In this document: positions 15,826-26,159 of the stretch, piece by piece | Layout: each line of letters opens with the position of its first letter | How positions within the stretch are numbered: position 1 is the first letter of the stretch | From: YA12-FULL-51-18 sp041665305 | GTDB lineage: Bacteria; Elusimicrobiota; Elusimicrobia; Elusimicrobiales; UBA9959 | DNA length: 64,000 bases | Direction: 5' to 3' | Assembly (NCBI GenBank): GCA_041665305.1 | Contig: JBAYJD010000004.1 | Location: forward strand, 1 to 64,000 | Translations under genes and position numbers: made by a program | The notes under the pieces: generated by a model | Database searches by the model: none | What the model was told of the DNA's origin: nothing | What the model saw: only the letters and a program-made list of their open reading frames with translations

Positions 15826-17586
15826 CTACAATCTGTAAACGACATCCACACCACATATCTTGTAAGGCTTTATAAACCGGCCTATGAGCGGGGGAACGCC
15901 GTTGTTATAAGCAATGCCGGCGGCCTCCGGCGGAAAATGCCTCTTAATATAAGCCGGAATCGGGCCTTCTTTATACATTTCGGGGTGAACTATCAAATAC
16001 TTAACCCCGGCTTTACGCAATAAGTCCATAGTCTGCCTATTTGCCGGATAGTTTACCTTGTTATAAAATGCCCAGGCTTCCTTTTGCGCCGGACCGGCGC
16101 CGTTCACAAGGCGCTTTCTATGCACTATTTGCCACAATAGATAAGTTGAGAACGCGCCTTCATCGTTGGGCATCATGGGATATTCGGCCACAATAAAATC
16201 CCCTGGTTGGGCGGCCAACCATTTATAAACCTCCGGAGGATTATTAATCGGCATAGCATAGTTCGGCGGAATACTCCAATACTCAAAAACCAGGACAATC
16301 AGCACCACGGTCACCAAACCCCTATAGCGATTTTTTGAAAGGACCCCGGACAGGTGAGTCAACACCACCGCCGCACCGCAAGCCACAAACATATTTACAA
16401 GTATGCCAAACCTGGCATAAACCCTGAACATCGGCGCAATTTTATGAGCAAAAAACCCGATCAAGGGAATTTTAAACGGTCCAAATGGAATGTATGGCGG
16501 GAATGACATAATGCACATAAACGCCGCGGCCAGAGAAAAAAATAAAAAATAAAACTTGTGTTCCTGGCTGAATCGGTTCTTAAACCAAAATACAATCCCT
16601 GTTAAAAAGAGTCCTAATGGAACCAAACCGAGATAAAGGGTCTGTTCCGTGGTGTTACTTCCGTGCAGGTGAGTGCGTATAAAATTTTCAAAGTAATGGC
16701 CTAGCACAGGATGGTCTATAGATGGAACAAAATACTCCCACATCCTTACCGAATAAACGACAAGAGCGCCAAGCGGACGCGCCGGCCCGATTGGCGCAAG
16801 GTCTCCTTCAGTACGTGCAATTATCTCCAGTATAGCTTTATATTCAAAAGGAATGACAAACAACGCTGCAAACAATACGCAGCAAATATAGTTGAAGACA
16901 AAAGCACCGCAAGTCTGTACAGGACAAGGGTTTAAGGCTTGCCCGCCTGACCGGCTTTTGGACGCCGTCCAGTCAAAAAGCACAAACAGCGCCGCTACAT
17001 ATAGGCAAAAATAACCGGTGTATAAGCTGGTAAGAGCAACTAACACAAAACTTCCGCCGACCAAGGATGCCGAAAAAACCGTTCGTTTTAACCGATTATG
17101 AAAAAGGGAAATTAAAAAAAAAGGGATAAACGCATTGAAAGCAAAGCCAATATGTCCCCCCCCGCCATGCGCAACCGCTGCGGGGCAAAACCCGAAGATT
17201 AGGCCCCCGATAAACGCCGCTGTTTTATTCTGCAGGGTTCTGTCCAGAAAAATGAACAGCGCCGCAGCCGTTAACGGAAAGCTTACTAGCGCAAAAAAGT
17301 TATATCCCCGGACGGTGTTCAGGAACATCGCCGGTAAAATCAGGAAGAAATCGTAAACCGGTTGTACATATATCGGCCCTAATGAAAACCCAAACGGGGC
17401 TGAAAGCAGCAGGGTCCTATGCGTGGCGATAAATCGCGACCAGATCCCCCATACCACTCCGGCGGCGTCTCCGGGAGCGCCGAATAAAATGGAATCGGAT
17501 TTTAAAATAAGCGGCCATGTCAAAAGCGTGCTCGCGCAACAATACAACATAAAAAAATAAATAAATTTACGGCGTGAAGAGCTCAT
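15826..17586 (-). CDS. Polytopic membrane protein, GT-C/YfhO-like
   Basis: 586 residues with about 10-12 hydrophobic segments spread over residues 8-435 and a soluble C-terminus. The layout, with an early acidic loop (FGAPGDAAG) and a large extracytoplasmic tail including YPMMPNDEGAFSTYLLWQ, fits GT-C-type membrane glycosyltransferases that use polyprenyl-linked donors. Assignment is by topology and general resemblance, not by a diagnostic motif. It starts 3 nt beyond the stop of the sulfatase-fold gene, so they are co-transcribed. Confidence 0.6.
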   Translation of the reverse strand: MSSSRRKFIYFFMLYCCASTLLTWPLILKSDSILFGAPGDAAGVVWGIWSRFIATHRTLLLSAPFGFSLGPIYVQPVYDFFLILPAMFLNTVRGYNFFALVSFPLTAAALFIFLDRTLQNKTAAFIGGLIFGFCPAAVAHGGGGHIGFAFNAFIPFFLISLFHNRLKRTVFSASLVGGSFVLVALTSLYTGYFCLYVAALFVLFDWTASKSRSGGQALNPCPVQTCGAFVFNYICCVLFAALFVIPFEYKAILEIIARTEGDLAPIGPARPLGALVVYSVRMWEYFVPSIDHPVLGHYFENFIRTHLHGSNTTEQTLYLGLVPLGLFLTGIVFWFKNRFSQEHKFYFLFFSLAAAFMCIMSFPPYIPFGPFKIPLIGFFAHKIAPMFRVYARFGILVNMFVACGAAVVLTHLSGVLSKNRYRGLVTVVLIVLVFEYWSIPPNYAMPINNPPEVYKWLAAQPGDFIVAEYPMMPNDEGAFSTYLLWQIVHRKRLVNGAGPAQKEAWAFYNKVNYPANRQTMDLLRKAGVKYLIVHPEMYKEGPIPAYIKRHFPPEAAGIAYNNGVPPLIGRFIKPYKICGVDVVYRL

Positions 17587-17589
17587 AAA

Positions 17590-19947
17590 CTATGCGAACA
17601 ATTCCAATTCATCTATATAGATACAGCGCCCATCCTGTGATTCATCGACCTTCATACGGTAATACAAAAAGCCAAGTGTATTGGGAATCCGGAAAATTCT
17701 GACTTTGCCGCCCGCTTCCCAGCTTATATCATTTTTAACGGTATCCAAAGTATCCCATATTTGCCCGTCATTTGAAGCCTGCAATTCCCATGTTTTAGGA
17801 GCCTGGTCAAGGATGTCAAACCGCGTAGTTACCGAATATGCCTTTACGATCGCAGGACTATTTAAGCGCAAACCGAGAGTCGCCTGCGCGGCACATTTGC
17901 CGTTTTTAGCGACTACCGGCTGCCAGCCGGTTTCACGCACTATCTTATCAAAAGCCCTGCTTGCGACATATGTCCCGTTTATATTCCCGAACGGCGGCTC
18001 GGCAAAAGGAACGCCCTTGGCGACCGGCTTTAACGGCAGCATCGCGTGTATATAAGCGTCTCTGATATTGTAAAATGATTCGACAGTGGTTTGCTTAGGC
18101 TTTAAAAGCTTGCCCGTAGCGCTCCAGGACGCATCATTGTAAACATCCCCATTAATCAAAAATTCCTGCAAATCGCCGTAATAATCATATTTCCCTTCAT
18201 GATAAGTATCCAGCCAGAAGTATCGTTTGCGTTCCGTTGCGGGGCAGTCCAACATTGACCGTCCCTGAAAATCTCCTTTATGCCCAAGCAGTTCCATCAG
18301 GGTTTCAGGTATATCGCCTAATCCCACGGGCGATGTTGAAATCCTTAAAGGCCCGGAACTATTAGCCGGTTTAATCAGCACCAGCGGAATAGCGCACCCC
18401 TTCACCGAATCGAAATTCAGGCGCAGAGATTGGGCATCCAGCTTCTTATGCACCGGACCGGATGAAGGATTTACCGACCTGGCGTTGCCATGGTCGCCGA
18501 TTATCACCATAGTGGAATCATCATAAATGCCTAACTTCCTGAATTTGTCCAGCAGCATGGACATAAGCTTAAGGGTACCGCGCCCGGAACCGGGCATACT
18601 GTCCACATTTTCGTTCAAAGCAGGATCATACCTGAAATTTTCATCGAAATTCCTCGGAGGATGCAATCCCTGCAGATGAAAGAATTTGAAGGTCTTCAGT
18701 TCGTTGTCGACAACAGCCTCATTCAACAGGCGGCTGATAAATTTGATATCGTAGTGCTGGTCCATGGGGAAATCACCGCAGCAACCGGCAAGTTTGGGGA
18801 CCGGAGCGCGGCGGCCGGACCGGAGCGTCCTGGCGGGGACCCGGCTGGTTTTTTCAGCGCGCAAAAAAAGAATATTTAAAATCTCCGCGGCTTTTTTTTG
18901 TCCGCCCCAATTCCCCTTGTAATATATCTTTTTCTTGACCATCTGGGGCATAAGGCGAAAAACAGAAGCGTCGATCAACTTCAGATATTCGGACACATGC
19001 TCCCTATGCGAAGTCGTCCTGCGGACATTATTCCACAATGTCGGTTCCAGCGGCAAAAAACCGTAGCCGAAAACATCGTAATACCCGGTCCGATACCCCA
19101 ACTTTCTCATTCGAAGAGGCAAAGACTGAGTTAAAAGACTCCGCCTCTGGTACTGATGCACCGTAATTGAATTATCATATGGCACGCCGCTCAGTATATG
19201 CGGCAATGAAATTTTGGTGCTTGGGATGGCGCATAATGCGTTCCTGAAAAAAGTGAAGCCGTTGAAAATCGAGGCATAAGCGGGTGTTTTTGTAATGATC
19301 TCGTCAAAAACCGAGCCCTGAAAAGCGTCAAGTATGATTACGATAATGTTGTTGCCCGCTGAGAATTTGAATTCATCGCTTTCATCCATCACATACAGCT
19401 TATCCAGTTCGGGAGGCAAAGCGTTTTTCCGTATAATCCAGCCATCCGCCGCCTGCATACAACAGAGGACAATAAGCGGATACGGCATCAACCTGTGAAA
19501 CCTGCCGCCGAATATCAGCGCAAAAATCAGGCCGGAACACCAGGCCGCGATTTCTATTCTATTTTGAACGGCGAATCCGGACCAATCTATAGCACTGGCA
19601 TCCAATACTCCATACGGCCAAACGAACAAATTCCCCTGCGCCCATAACAGCGATACGAATACGAAGATGAGAACGGCGAGGGTGCGGTATAAAGGCGTAA
19701 ACCAGCCCAGCAGCAGAATAAGAGCAAGCCCAGCGCCCGCATAAACGACTGCATATAAAAAAGGAACGGTCAGATCATGCAGAGGGAAACCGAAACAGGA
19801 AAGATTGCCGTAATAAATTTTCAAAGCAGGGAGAAGACATACCGAAGCTAACGCGGAGATCAGGAGAATAAAATCCGAACATAACCGCCGGAATGGAACA
19901 GGCCCGCGACGGGGGCCCGAGAAAAGATGTTTAACGCGAAAATTCAT
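17590..19947 (-). CDS. Membrane-anchored alkaline-phosphatase/sulfatase-fold protein with discoidin-like C-terminus
   Basis: 785 residues from MNFRVKH (GGAAGGA upstream). About five N-terminal helices (residues 20-165) precede an alkaline-phosphatase-superfamily domain with NNIIVIILDAFQGSVFDEI (nucleophile region; Ser where LtaS-type enzymes have Thr) and TMVIIGDHGNAR (metal-binding Asp-His). Such proteins often transfer phospho-groups to surface glycans. The last 130 residues (TRFDILDQAPKTWELQASND to the end) resemble an F5/8-type C (discoidin) fold that would bind carbohydrate. The start overlaps the end of the methyltransferase gene by 17 nt. Role in modifying the exported glycan is inferred. 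Confidence 0.8.
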   Translation of the reverse strand: MNFRVKHLFSGPRRGPVPFRRLCSDFILLISALASVCLLPALKIYYGNLSCFGFPLHDLTVPFLYAVVYAGAGLALILLLGWFTPLYRTLAVLIFVFVSLLWAQGNLFVWPYGVLDASAIDWSGFAVQNRIEIAAWCSGLIFALIFGGRFHRLMPYPLIVLCCMQAADGWIIRKNALPPELDKLYVMDESDEFKFSAGNNIIVIILDAFQGSVFDEIITKTPAYASIFNGFTFFRNALCAIPSTKISLPHILSGVPYDNSITVHQYQRRSLLTQSLPLRMRKLGYRTGYYDVFGYGFLPLEPTLWNNVRRTTSHREHVSEYLKLIDASVFRLMPQMVKKKIYYKGNWGGQKKAAEILNILFLRAEKTSRVPARTLRSGRRAPVPKLAGCCGDFPMDQHYDIKFISRLLNEAVVDNELKTFKFFHLQGLHPPRNFDENFRYDPALNENVDSMPGSGRGTLKLMSMLLDKFRKLGIYDDSTMVIIGDHGNARSVNPSSGPVHKKLDAQSLRLNFDSVKGCAIPLVLIKPANSSGPLRISTSPVGLGDIPETLMELLGHKGDFQGRSMLDCPATERKRYFWLDTYHEGKYDYYGDLQEFLINGDVYNDASWSATGKLLKPKQTTVESFYNIRDAYIHAMLPLKPVAKGVPFAEPPFGNINGTYVASRAFDKIVRETGWQPVVAKNGKCAAQATLGLRLNSPAIVKAYSVTTRFDILDQAPKTWELQASNDGQIWDTLDTVKNDISWEAGGKVRIFRIPNTLGFLYYRMKVDESQDGRCIYIDELELFA

Positions 19948-21364
19948 ACAGAATCCTTCCGTTAGCCAACATAAAACGATTGACGATATCCGCCCGCCGT
20001 CGCAGGCATTCCTCAAAAACGGTTTGCGTATAGTCTGGGAAAATGTCCTCGCGATACCGCATCATTATCCGTACCGTCAAATCCTCCTTGGGGACGAACT
20101 CTATAACCCCGCAGGGAGCGATACCGGCCAGCCACTCCACAACCTGATCCAGAGGAATATTTCCGGAAAGCGCCAGATGGTGAATGACCGCAAGAGCAAG
20201 AATCGCGTCAGGATTCCACTCAATAATTCTCTCGGAAAGGGCCTGTCGCTCAATACCGTTCCAACCCTGCGAGGGGCTTGGATTTTTAAAATCCTGCAAT
20301 AATGGCAGCAGGGCCAGTTTTTTAATTTCTGCGCGATTGAAGGCCAAAGCCACCGCCCCGTGGTCAAGGTCAAGCCCTACCACCTGACCGGCGCCGCTTG
20401 ATAAGGATATTTCGGAGAACTCACCGGAATTGCACCCGATATCCAGCAATCTGCGCGGGGTTCTTCTGGCGCAAAAATCGCGGACTGCGGATCTTTTCCG
20501 CTCATTACTTTCCCGCGTATAACTGTTGGTCTTGGAGTAATCCTCCCACAATGTCTTTTGTGTCCGCCTTTCAAGGCCGGCGATAAAAGAACGCAGCGAG
20601 GAAAGCATCGTCTCCAGGGCTTTTTGCGGTAATTTTGCCTTTTCCCCGCGCCCCGTTTGCGGGGAAAAGGTTTCCGAACCGGCGCCGGAGGACTGTTTCA
20701 GACTGGCGCGGTCAAAATGATCTTTCAATACCACATGCGTAAGGATTTGCGGCGAAAACTTTGCACGCCACGGCAGGATACGATTTGTGTCACAGGTTGA
20801 AATGCCCCCTAAAGAGCCCTTATACCAGGTTTGATACTCCAGTCCGGCTTTGGAAAAAAGAAGCAGCGGATTTAAAAATTGCTCGCAGAATTGATGATGT
20901 CCCGCCCAGATTTCACCTTCTTTGTAACGGGCGAAGGACAAATAATCTATAAAAACCGGCTTCGTATTTTCAAATTGGATGTTATAAGCGCTCGCATCGC
21001 GCATAGTAACGCCATATTTTAGCGCCAGCAAGTGAAGATCCAAATGAAGCAAAGCCGCCTTTTTAAGCTGTGAGAATGTCCATTCATACGGGAAAGTTAT
21101 AAAAGGGACGCACTCATGCTCCAGCACCATCCTGGCACCCGGGAAAGAAGCAAGAATCCCGATGTCGGCGACTTCTTTTGTCTTTATCAGACAGCCTCTC
21201 TCTTCGGCCTGTAAAAAGAAACCGCTGTTCCGGCAAAAAACCATATCGTCAAGTCCGGGGCCCAAAACAGTGCGGAATACGCGCCCGTTCAATTTATACA
21301 CATGGCCCCTGGGGTCTCTGTATGACCCGGGAGCAGGACCGGCGGACGCATGGCTGGCAGGCAT
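19931..21364 (-). CDS. Kinase-like/SAM-dependent methyltransferase fusion protein (NoeA-like)
   Basis: 477 residues. The N-terminal 220 residues resemble a protein-kinase/aminoglycoside-phosphotransferase-like fold, with a catalytic-loop pattern Asp123...Asn128 (MRDASAYNIQF) and a second Asp140 (VFIDYLSF). The C-terminus is a class I methyltransferase: LLDIGCNSGEFSE (motif I, 306-318), VVGLDLD, then ILALAVIHHLAL. Similar proteins occur in polysaccharide and nodulation loci (NoeA-like); the methylated substrate is unknown. It overlaps the downstream sulfatase gene, so the two are probably translated together. Confidence 0.72.
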   Translation of the reverse strand: MPASHASAGPAPGSYRDPRGHVYKLNGRVFRTVLGPGLDDMVFCRNSGFFLQAEERGCLIKTKEVADIGILASFPGARMVLEHECVPFITFPYEWTFSQLKKAALLHLDLHLLALKYGVTMRDASAYNIQFENTKPVFIDYLSFARYKEGEIWAGHHQFCEQFLNPLLLFSKAGLEYQTWYKGSLGGISTCDTNRILPWRAKFSPQILTHVVLKDHFDRASLKQSSGAGSETFSPQTGRGEKAKLPQKALETMLSSLRSFIAGLERRTQKTLWEDYSKTNSYTRESNERKRSAVRDFCARRTPRRLLDIGCNSGEFSEISLSSGAGQVVGLDLDHGAVALAFNRAEIKKLALLPLLQDFKNPSPSQGWNGIERQALSERIIEWNPDAILALAVIHHLALSGNIPLDQVVEWLAGIAPCGVIEFVPKEDLTVRIMMRYREDIFPDYTQTVFEECLRRRADIVNRFMLANGRILYEFSR

Positions 21365-21427
21365 TATAATATCATCTTCTTATCAGATCTGAGGATAGTG
21401 AATTGCATTAGTTTTCGGTTCCCGGTG

Positions 21428-21646
21428 TCATTCTTTCCCCGATCGTACCCGCTTCCACAACGCGGCCAGCTTTGCGCGAAAACCCACTAATGCAGCTATC
21501 GCCATGGCGATGGCGCTTATAACGCCTTGCAGCATAATACTGCCGGAACCGGGATCGATGTACGCCGACGCGCTTGGCGGAAACATAAGATACACGACAG
21601 ATATTGTACTCAAAATCGCCAGTATATTCGTTCTATTTCGACTCAT
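21428..21646 (-). CDS. Small 'YIDPGSGS' membrane protein
   Basis: 72 residues from the ATG preceded by AAAGGAG. A signal or first helix (NILAILSTISVVYLMFPPSA) is followed by AYIDPGSGSIMLQ and a second helix (GVISAIAMAIAALVGF). Small proteins with an A-Y-I-D-P-G-[ST]-G-S motif recur in bacterial surface-glycan loci, but no function is known to me. The start overlaps the stop of the 843-residue membrane protein by 14 nt. Confidence 0.75.
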   Translation of the reverse strand: MSRNRTNILAILSTISVVYLMFPPSASAYIDPGSGSIMLQGVISAIAMAIAALVGFRAKLAALWKRVRSGKE

Positions 21647-24164
21647 GGACCGTCTCCTTTTCCACATCAGCCGGGCGATGCGCGGGGAATACGCCGCCCC
21701 GTCTGGAATAAATAAAAAATAGACACCAGAACAATGTCAGAAGGGAAATAGCGAGACCTATATAAAAATACTTCTGCGGCTCGAATTCCACTATAAGTTC
21801 AAGATCATATGTCCCATCGGAATTTTGCCTGCATATTTTTTCATTCGTGGAGCATATTTCCGCCGCTTTAATTATCCAGGCGTTCGCATACCCATTGGCT
21901 TTGAAATGGTTTTGTTCGGACAATGCCGGACCGCGCCATGTTTCCCAGACAGTCCCTGAAGGCAAATTATCATTCTGGATGGTCCCACCGATTTTTTTTG
22001 ATATATATCCGATTTTATAGTTTTCAATATAACCCAGTTTGTCCGCTCCGTTTTGCCATACGCGGTGGCTGAAACTTTTATTTTTCAAGTCGCCCAACGA
22101 TGTTACCAGGCCTTCTCCGAGATACTCGCTAAGCTCTTGGGTATCCGCCTGCTCGCCCGAATTTCCATCGAGGATGCGGTATTCCTTAAGAGCTTCTACC
22201 GATGTCGGGGAAGCACTCATTCTCCGGGGATATGCTTTCCAGCCCGCATGGAAACTCTCCGCGAACACCAGCGGCAGCTCCGCCTGCGCCCCGTGAATTC
22301 TGACGCGATATTTTGTCGGTACTATTTTACGGTATTCGACAGTCGCCGTTGATGCCACTGATAACTGCAGGAAATCCATAACATGTTCGGGAAGCACTAA
22401 GAGCCGCTGCCGGGGATGGGATTTTGCGGCTTCAGCCGCGAAGAATTCGGTTGCGGTATCGGACCGTACTACGGATAATGGGGTATAGAAATGCGGCAAG
22501 GAATCGTTCACTATATATATCGCCATCTTACGCCCGGCATAATACGGGATGAAATACTTTTCGCATTCTTTAACGGCCTTGCGCATATTCATCCCAGAAA
22601 CCATATTCTTACGCAGGATGATGTATTTCAAATTGTGCGTCAACGCCAGCCGGTAAATATTTCCTTCACGCAAGGCCGAAACAACGGCCGTCTCATAATC
22701 GTTATCTCCGAGTTCCCTGCTATTAGGGGCTAACGAACCGGGAATGGGCGAATCGAACGCGAAGATATCGGCAAAAGAATTAAACCCCCCGTTAAACTTG
22801 ACATTATCGGTAAATTGAGCATATGAACCGAACGGCAGATATATTCCCCTGGAATCCCTTTTATCCTTTTCCAGTAAATTCTCGGCTTTGAAGTATTCTT
22901 CTGAAAAAACATTGTTTCGCAGACGGATATCCGGGCCTGAGGAACGAACCCAGTCGGAGGCCCCGCCAGTCCACCAGGGGGACAACGAAATGAGCCATAT
23001 AAATACGCAAATTAACGCTAATCCTCTGGCCGATTTACGGTCTTTTTTAAGAAGGGAATCCAGGGAGATCCCCGCCAATAGGGAATATCCTACAGCCGAA
23101 AATACTGTAAATCTCGGAAAGTCGCGGATAACATTGGCAAAAGGGATGTGGGCAAGCACATCCCGGTAATGGCTCAAAATCCACATGCCAAAGGGAAATT
23201 GGGAGATCAGAAACAGGGAAAAGAGGATTTTTTTAGGGGTTTTAGAAAAAAAAGCGGCGACAGCCATAAGAGGCAATATGAAATTGAAGAACTCAAAGCC
23301 CGATCCGCTAACGATAGTTTCAAATTGATTATTAAAAAGTCCGCCGAAGCCCCTCATGATATTAAGCGGATAAAAAAACGCCATCGTACCGAGCGTATCA
23401 GTGGTATTGATCAGCGAGGAACCGGACGCCGCCGTATCAGGTATCATAAAAATATGGAGAAGAAAATACTGCGACAATAAGCCAAATAGCAAAAAAATCC
23501 CCAGCGCTTTTATTGAATATTGCGCTAACTCCTTAAGGCTGCCGATCAGGATCGGGGCTAGCAGAATAAACAACAGTGGGACCCAGACCACTGCCTGGGA
23601 TTGGAAGGAAGCGACCCAGTACAGGAGGGCGACTAAAACCACCGACCCCCAGTCATTATTCTCAACGGCCCTTATAAAGTATTTGATAATCAGTGGAAAA
23701 ACACCAGCTGCCAGCAGAACGAAGGTCCACCCCATTAACGAATAATTAAAAAAAACGGGGGTGGTGATGAGCACTAGGCCGCCGAAGATAGCAGGCAAAC
23801 ATTCGACTTTAAGAGTTCTCAACAATGAATACGCCGAATAACCTGAAATGACAAAAATAAAAATCAAAAATATTTTTCCGAAAATCCCGCCGTTTATCCC
23901 TAAAGGCGCCAAGCCGGCCCAGGCCGAATAAAAAAAACAACCTATGGTATTTATATTCCGGAATTGCAAAAAACCGTTAAAAAACCATGTTGATCCTGAT
24001 ATCTCAGCCAGTTTTCTGATCTGCGCCAGTGTTAAAGGAAAACCCCAGTCGCCGCCTGAAATCAACCCAGGGGAAAAAATAGCGCCCTTAAACAATAAAA
24101 GCGCAGTGCACAGGAATGCGGTTATCGCGAATATTCCGAAGCATGATTTAATTCTTTTAATCAT
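21633..24164 (-). CDS. Large polytopic membrane protein, YfhO/GT-C-like
   Basis: 843 residues with an N-terminal helix, about 12 hydrophobic segments up to about residue 410, a long extracytoplasmic region and a last helix at about 805-825 (FYIGLAISLLTLFWCLFFIY). The tail (VVRSDTATEFFAAEA, LVFAESFHAGWKAYP) resembles YfhO-type proteins, in which an H-x-G-W motif near the C-terminus is typical. YfhO of Gram-positive bacteria attaches sugars to teichoic acids; here a related role in glycan decoration is inferred. Confidence 0.68.
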   Translation of the reverse strand: MIKRIKSCFGIFAITAFLCTALLLFKGAIFSPGLISGGDWGFPLTLAQIRKLAEISGSTWFFNGFLQFRNINTIGCFFYSAWAGLAPLGINGGIFGKIFLIFIFVISGYSAYSLLRTLKVECLPAIFGGLVLITTPVFFNYSLMGWTFVLLAAGVFPLIIKYFIRAVENNDWGSVVLVALLYWVASFQSQAVVWVPLLFILLAPILIGSLKELAQYSIKALGIFLLFGLLSQYFLLHIFMIPDTAASGSSLINTTDTLGTMAFFYPLNIMRGFGGLFNNQFETIVSGSGFEFFNFILPLMAVAAFFSKTPKKILFSLFLISQFPFGMWILSHYRDVLAHIPFANVIRDFPRFTVFSAVGYSLLAGISLDSLLKKDRKSARGLALICVFIWLISLSPWWTGGASDWVRSSGPDIRLRNNVFSEEYFKAENLLEKDKRDSRGIYLPFGSYAQFTDNVKFNGGFNSFADIFAFDSPIPGSLAPNSRELGDNDYETAVVSALREGNIYRLALTHNLKYIILRKNMVSGMNMRKAVKECEKYFIPYYAGRKMAIYIVNDSLPHFYTPLSVVRSDTATEFFAAEAAKSHPRQRLLVLPEHVMDFLQLSVASTATVEYRKIVPTKYRVRIHGAQAELPLVFAESFHAGWKAYPRRMSASPTSVEALKEYRILDGNSGEQADTQELSEYLGEGLVTSLGDLKNKSFSHRVWQNGADKLGYIENYKIGYISKKIGGTIQNDNLPSGTVWETWRGPALSEQNHFKANGYANAWIIKAAEICSTNEKICRQNSDGTYDLELIVEFEPQKYFYIGLAISLLTLFWCLFFIYSRRGGVFPAHRPADVEKETVHESK

Positions 24165-24187
24165 ATCATCCCATCATTATCCAGGTA

Positions 24188-25216
24188 TCACACCTGCATA
24201 CTGCGATACAAAAATAGAATTTTCTTAATAATTAATTTGGGGAGCGATATGCTGGCGGCCAGATAAATCATGAATTTCGGATTAATAACGGCGCTCCTGT
24301 TGTTGCCGACTATAATGGAAATCACTTTGACGAAAACACCGAATGGGGCGAAACACCTATACGGAAGTATATTGTCTATCAATCCGTTAATATATTGCGT
24401 TTTCAGAACCTCCGTCGCATGTCTGTCGTTTTTCAATTCATTTTTATATAGCATGGATAAGCTATTGATCAAAAACAGTATTTCATTTATGATATCCGCG
24501 GACAGGTACTGTTTATTAGCGAGTTGCGACTCATCTCTTGACAGTCTTTGAGCGAAAGACACGACCGGGACATGCGATACGCCGTGCCTGCAGGCGATAT
24601 ATGCGCCAAGATATAGCTGAGGGACGATTGTAACGTCGGGGATTAAGTCTACAGATTCATACACCACGGATTTTCTAATTAAATACCCGCCTATGCTGCC
24701 GAGAGCCGAATTCAGCAGCCAGTTACACAGGGCATCATCTCCCGCAGAAAAAATTTTCTCTTTGCCGCTGAAATGCACAAGCTTCCTAGTCGGCATATCA
24801 GGATTAATATAAAACACATTCAAATCGCTGGTAACGATTGCCTCATCAGGATGATTTTCCAATCTGTTAATCAGGACGGATAATCCCTCATGATTCAAAG
24901 AATCATCCGCACCGATAAAAAACAAATATTTCCCCGACGCTTCTTTTAAACATTTTTTATAGTTTCCAGCAAAACCTGTGTTTCTTTCGTTTAAAATCAG
25001 TCTTATCCGATCCGGATATTTCCCCTGATATTTTAAAACTACATTTCTCGTGCCATCTTCGGAAGCATTGTCGGAAACCAGTATTTCCACGTCCAAAGCA
25101 TGGATTTTCAAAGCGCTCTCAAGAGCAGAAGAGATCGTTTTCTCCCCATTAAACACAGGTATACAAACTGTTACATCTTTTTTTTCCGTATTATAAGCTT
25201 GAATGTTAGAGCGCAT
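24188..25216 (-). CDS. Family 2 glycosyltransferase
   Basis: 342 residues. GT-A fold: VTVCIPVFNGEKTISSALES at about 15-34, LVSDNASEDGT (nucleotide site), YLFFIGADDSLNHEG (DxD-like metal site). A weakly hydrophobic C-terminus (FMIYLAASISLPKLIIKKIL) may rest on the membrane. The donor sugar is not predictable. It is 24 nt upstream of the YfhO-like gene and 29 nt downstream of an epimerase gene. Confidence 0.85.
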   Translation of the reverse strand: MRSNIQAYNTEKKDVTVCIPVFNGEKTISSALESALKIHALDVEILVSDNASEDGTRNVVLKYQGKYPDRIRLILNERNTGFAGNYKKCLKEASGKYLFFIGADDSLNHEGLSVLINRLENHPDEAIVTSDLNVFYINPDMPTRKLVHFSGKEKIFSAGDDALCNWLLNSALGSIGGYLIRKSVVYESVDLIPDVTIVPQLYLGAYIACRHGVSHVPVVSFAQRLSRDESQLANKQYLSADIINEILFLINSLSMLYKNELKNDRHATEVLKTQYINGLIDNILPYRCFAPFGVFVKVISIIVGNNRSAVINPKFMIYLAASISLPKLIIKKILFLYRSMQV

Positions 25217-25244
25217 GATGTGCAGCTATAGGGTATTCTTGGAT

Positions 25245-26159
25245 TTACTGATATTTTTCCCTGGCTTCTTTAACCATTTCACGAATCCCTTCATCCAGCG
25301 GCACTCGCGCCGCCCAGCCCGGCGGCGTGCTGAATTGAGTCCACGGGGACATTACCTCGCGGGGTCTGTAAGAACGTCCGCCGAACTCCACTGGCATCCC
25401 GCAACCGATCACTGTTTCGAATCTCTTTACCAAGTCGCGCAGGGAAATACGATTTCCCATTCCCATGGACACACCGTATTCGTTGTAACTTCCGATATTC
25501 CCCGATAACAAATACTTTCGCGTGGAGATAAACGCGCCTACTACATCATTAATATGTACTATATCCAACAATTGCTCTCCCGGCGACATTGATATTGTTT
25601 TTTGCGTGACAGCCGCTTCCGCCAGAATATTAATAAGTTTTTTACGCGGATCGCCTGTTCCATAGGTGTCAAAAAGCTTCAATGTGACCGACTGCATGGG
25701 GGAAGTTCCTAGGTAAAATTTCAGGATATCTTCAAAAGCCTGTTTTGTCGCCGCATATAAACACACAGGGTCATACACGGCGTCATTATAATGCTGCCAA
25801 TTCGTACCTGTATTCACAAAATACGATGTGCCGGACTTCACCGCACCCTCGCATAACTGGGTTCCAAGCAGAATATTGCTTGCCACCATATTTGCAATAT
25901 CCTTCGTTTCATGAGAAGCCAGGAACACGGAGGCAAGATGAAACACGCCTAACGGCCTGATGTTGTCGAACAATCCGATAACGGACTCCGTCTTCCCATC
26001 ATATTCATGGACCGCACATTGCGGCGCTAAGTCTCCAAGCAAATGGCGTGTATCAGGCAGGATTAATAAATGAACTTTAACGCCCTCCGCCAGGAGGGCC
26101 CGCGCTAAATGAGAGCCGATAAATCCAGTTGCGCCTGTAATCAGCCATCTTTCACTCAT
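25245..26159 (-). CDS. NAD-dependent nucleotide-sugar epimerase/dehydratase
   Basis: 304 residues, extended SDR fold. ITGATGFIGSHLARAL (GxxGxxG) at about 6-21 and the catalytic YAATK near residue 133. The substrate loop (DTYGTGDPRKKL) resembles reductase/epimerase members acting on dTDP- or CDP-deoxysugars. The ATG shares a base with the stop of the preceding 3,5-epimerase gene (TAATG), so the two are coupled and may work on the same sugar. Confidence 0.83.
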   Translation of the reverse strand: MSERWLITGATGFIGSHLARALLAEGVKVHLLILPDTRHLLGDLAPQCAVHEYDGKTESVIGLFDNIRPLGVFHLASVFLASHETKDIANMVASNILLGTQLCEGAVKSGTSYFVNTGTNWQHYNDAVYDPVCLYAATKQAFEDILKFYLGTSPMQSVTLKLFDTYGTGDPRKKLINILAEAAVTQKTISMSPGEQLLDIVHINDVVGAFISTRKYLLSGNIGSYNEYGVSMGMGNRISLRDLVKRFETVIGCGMPVEFGGRSYRPREVMSPWTQFSTPPGWAARVPLDEGIREMVKEAREKYQ

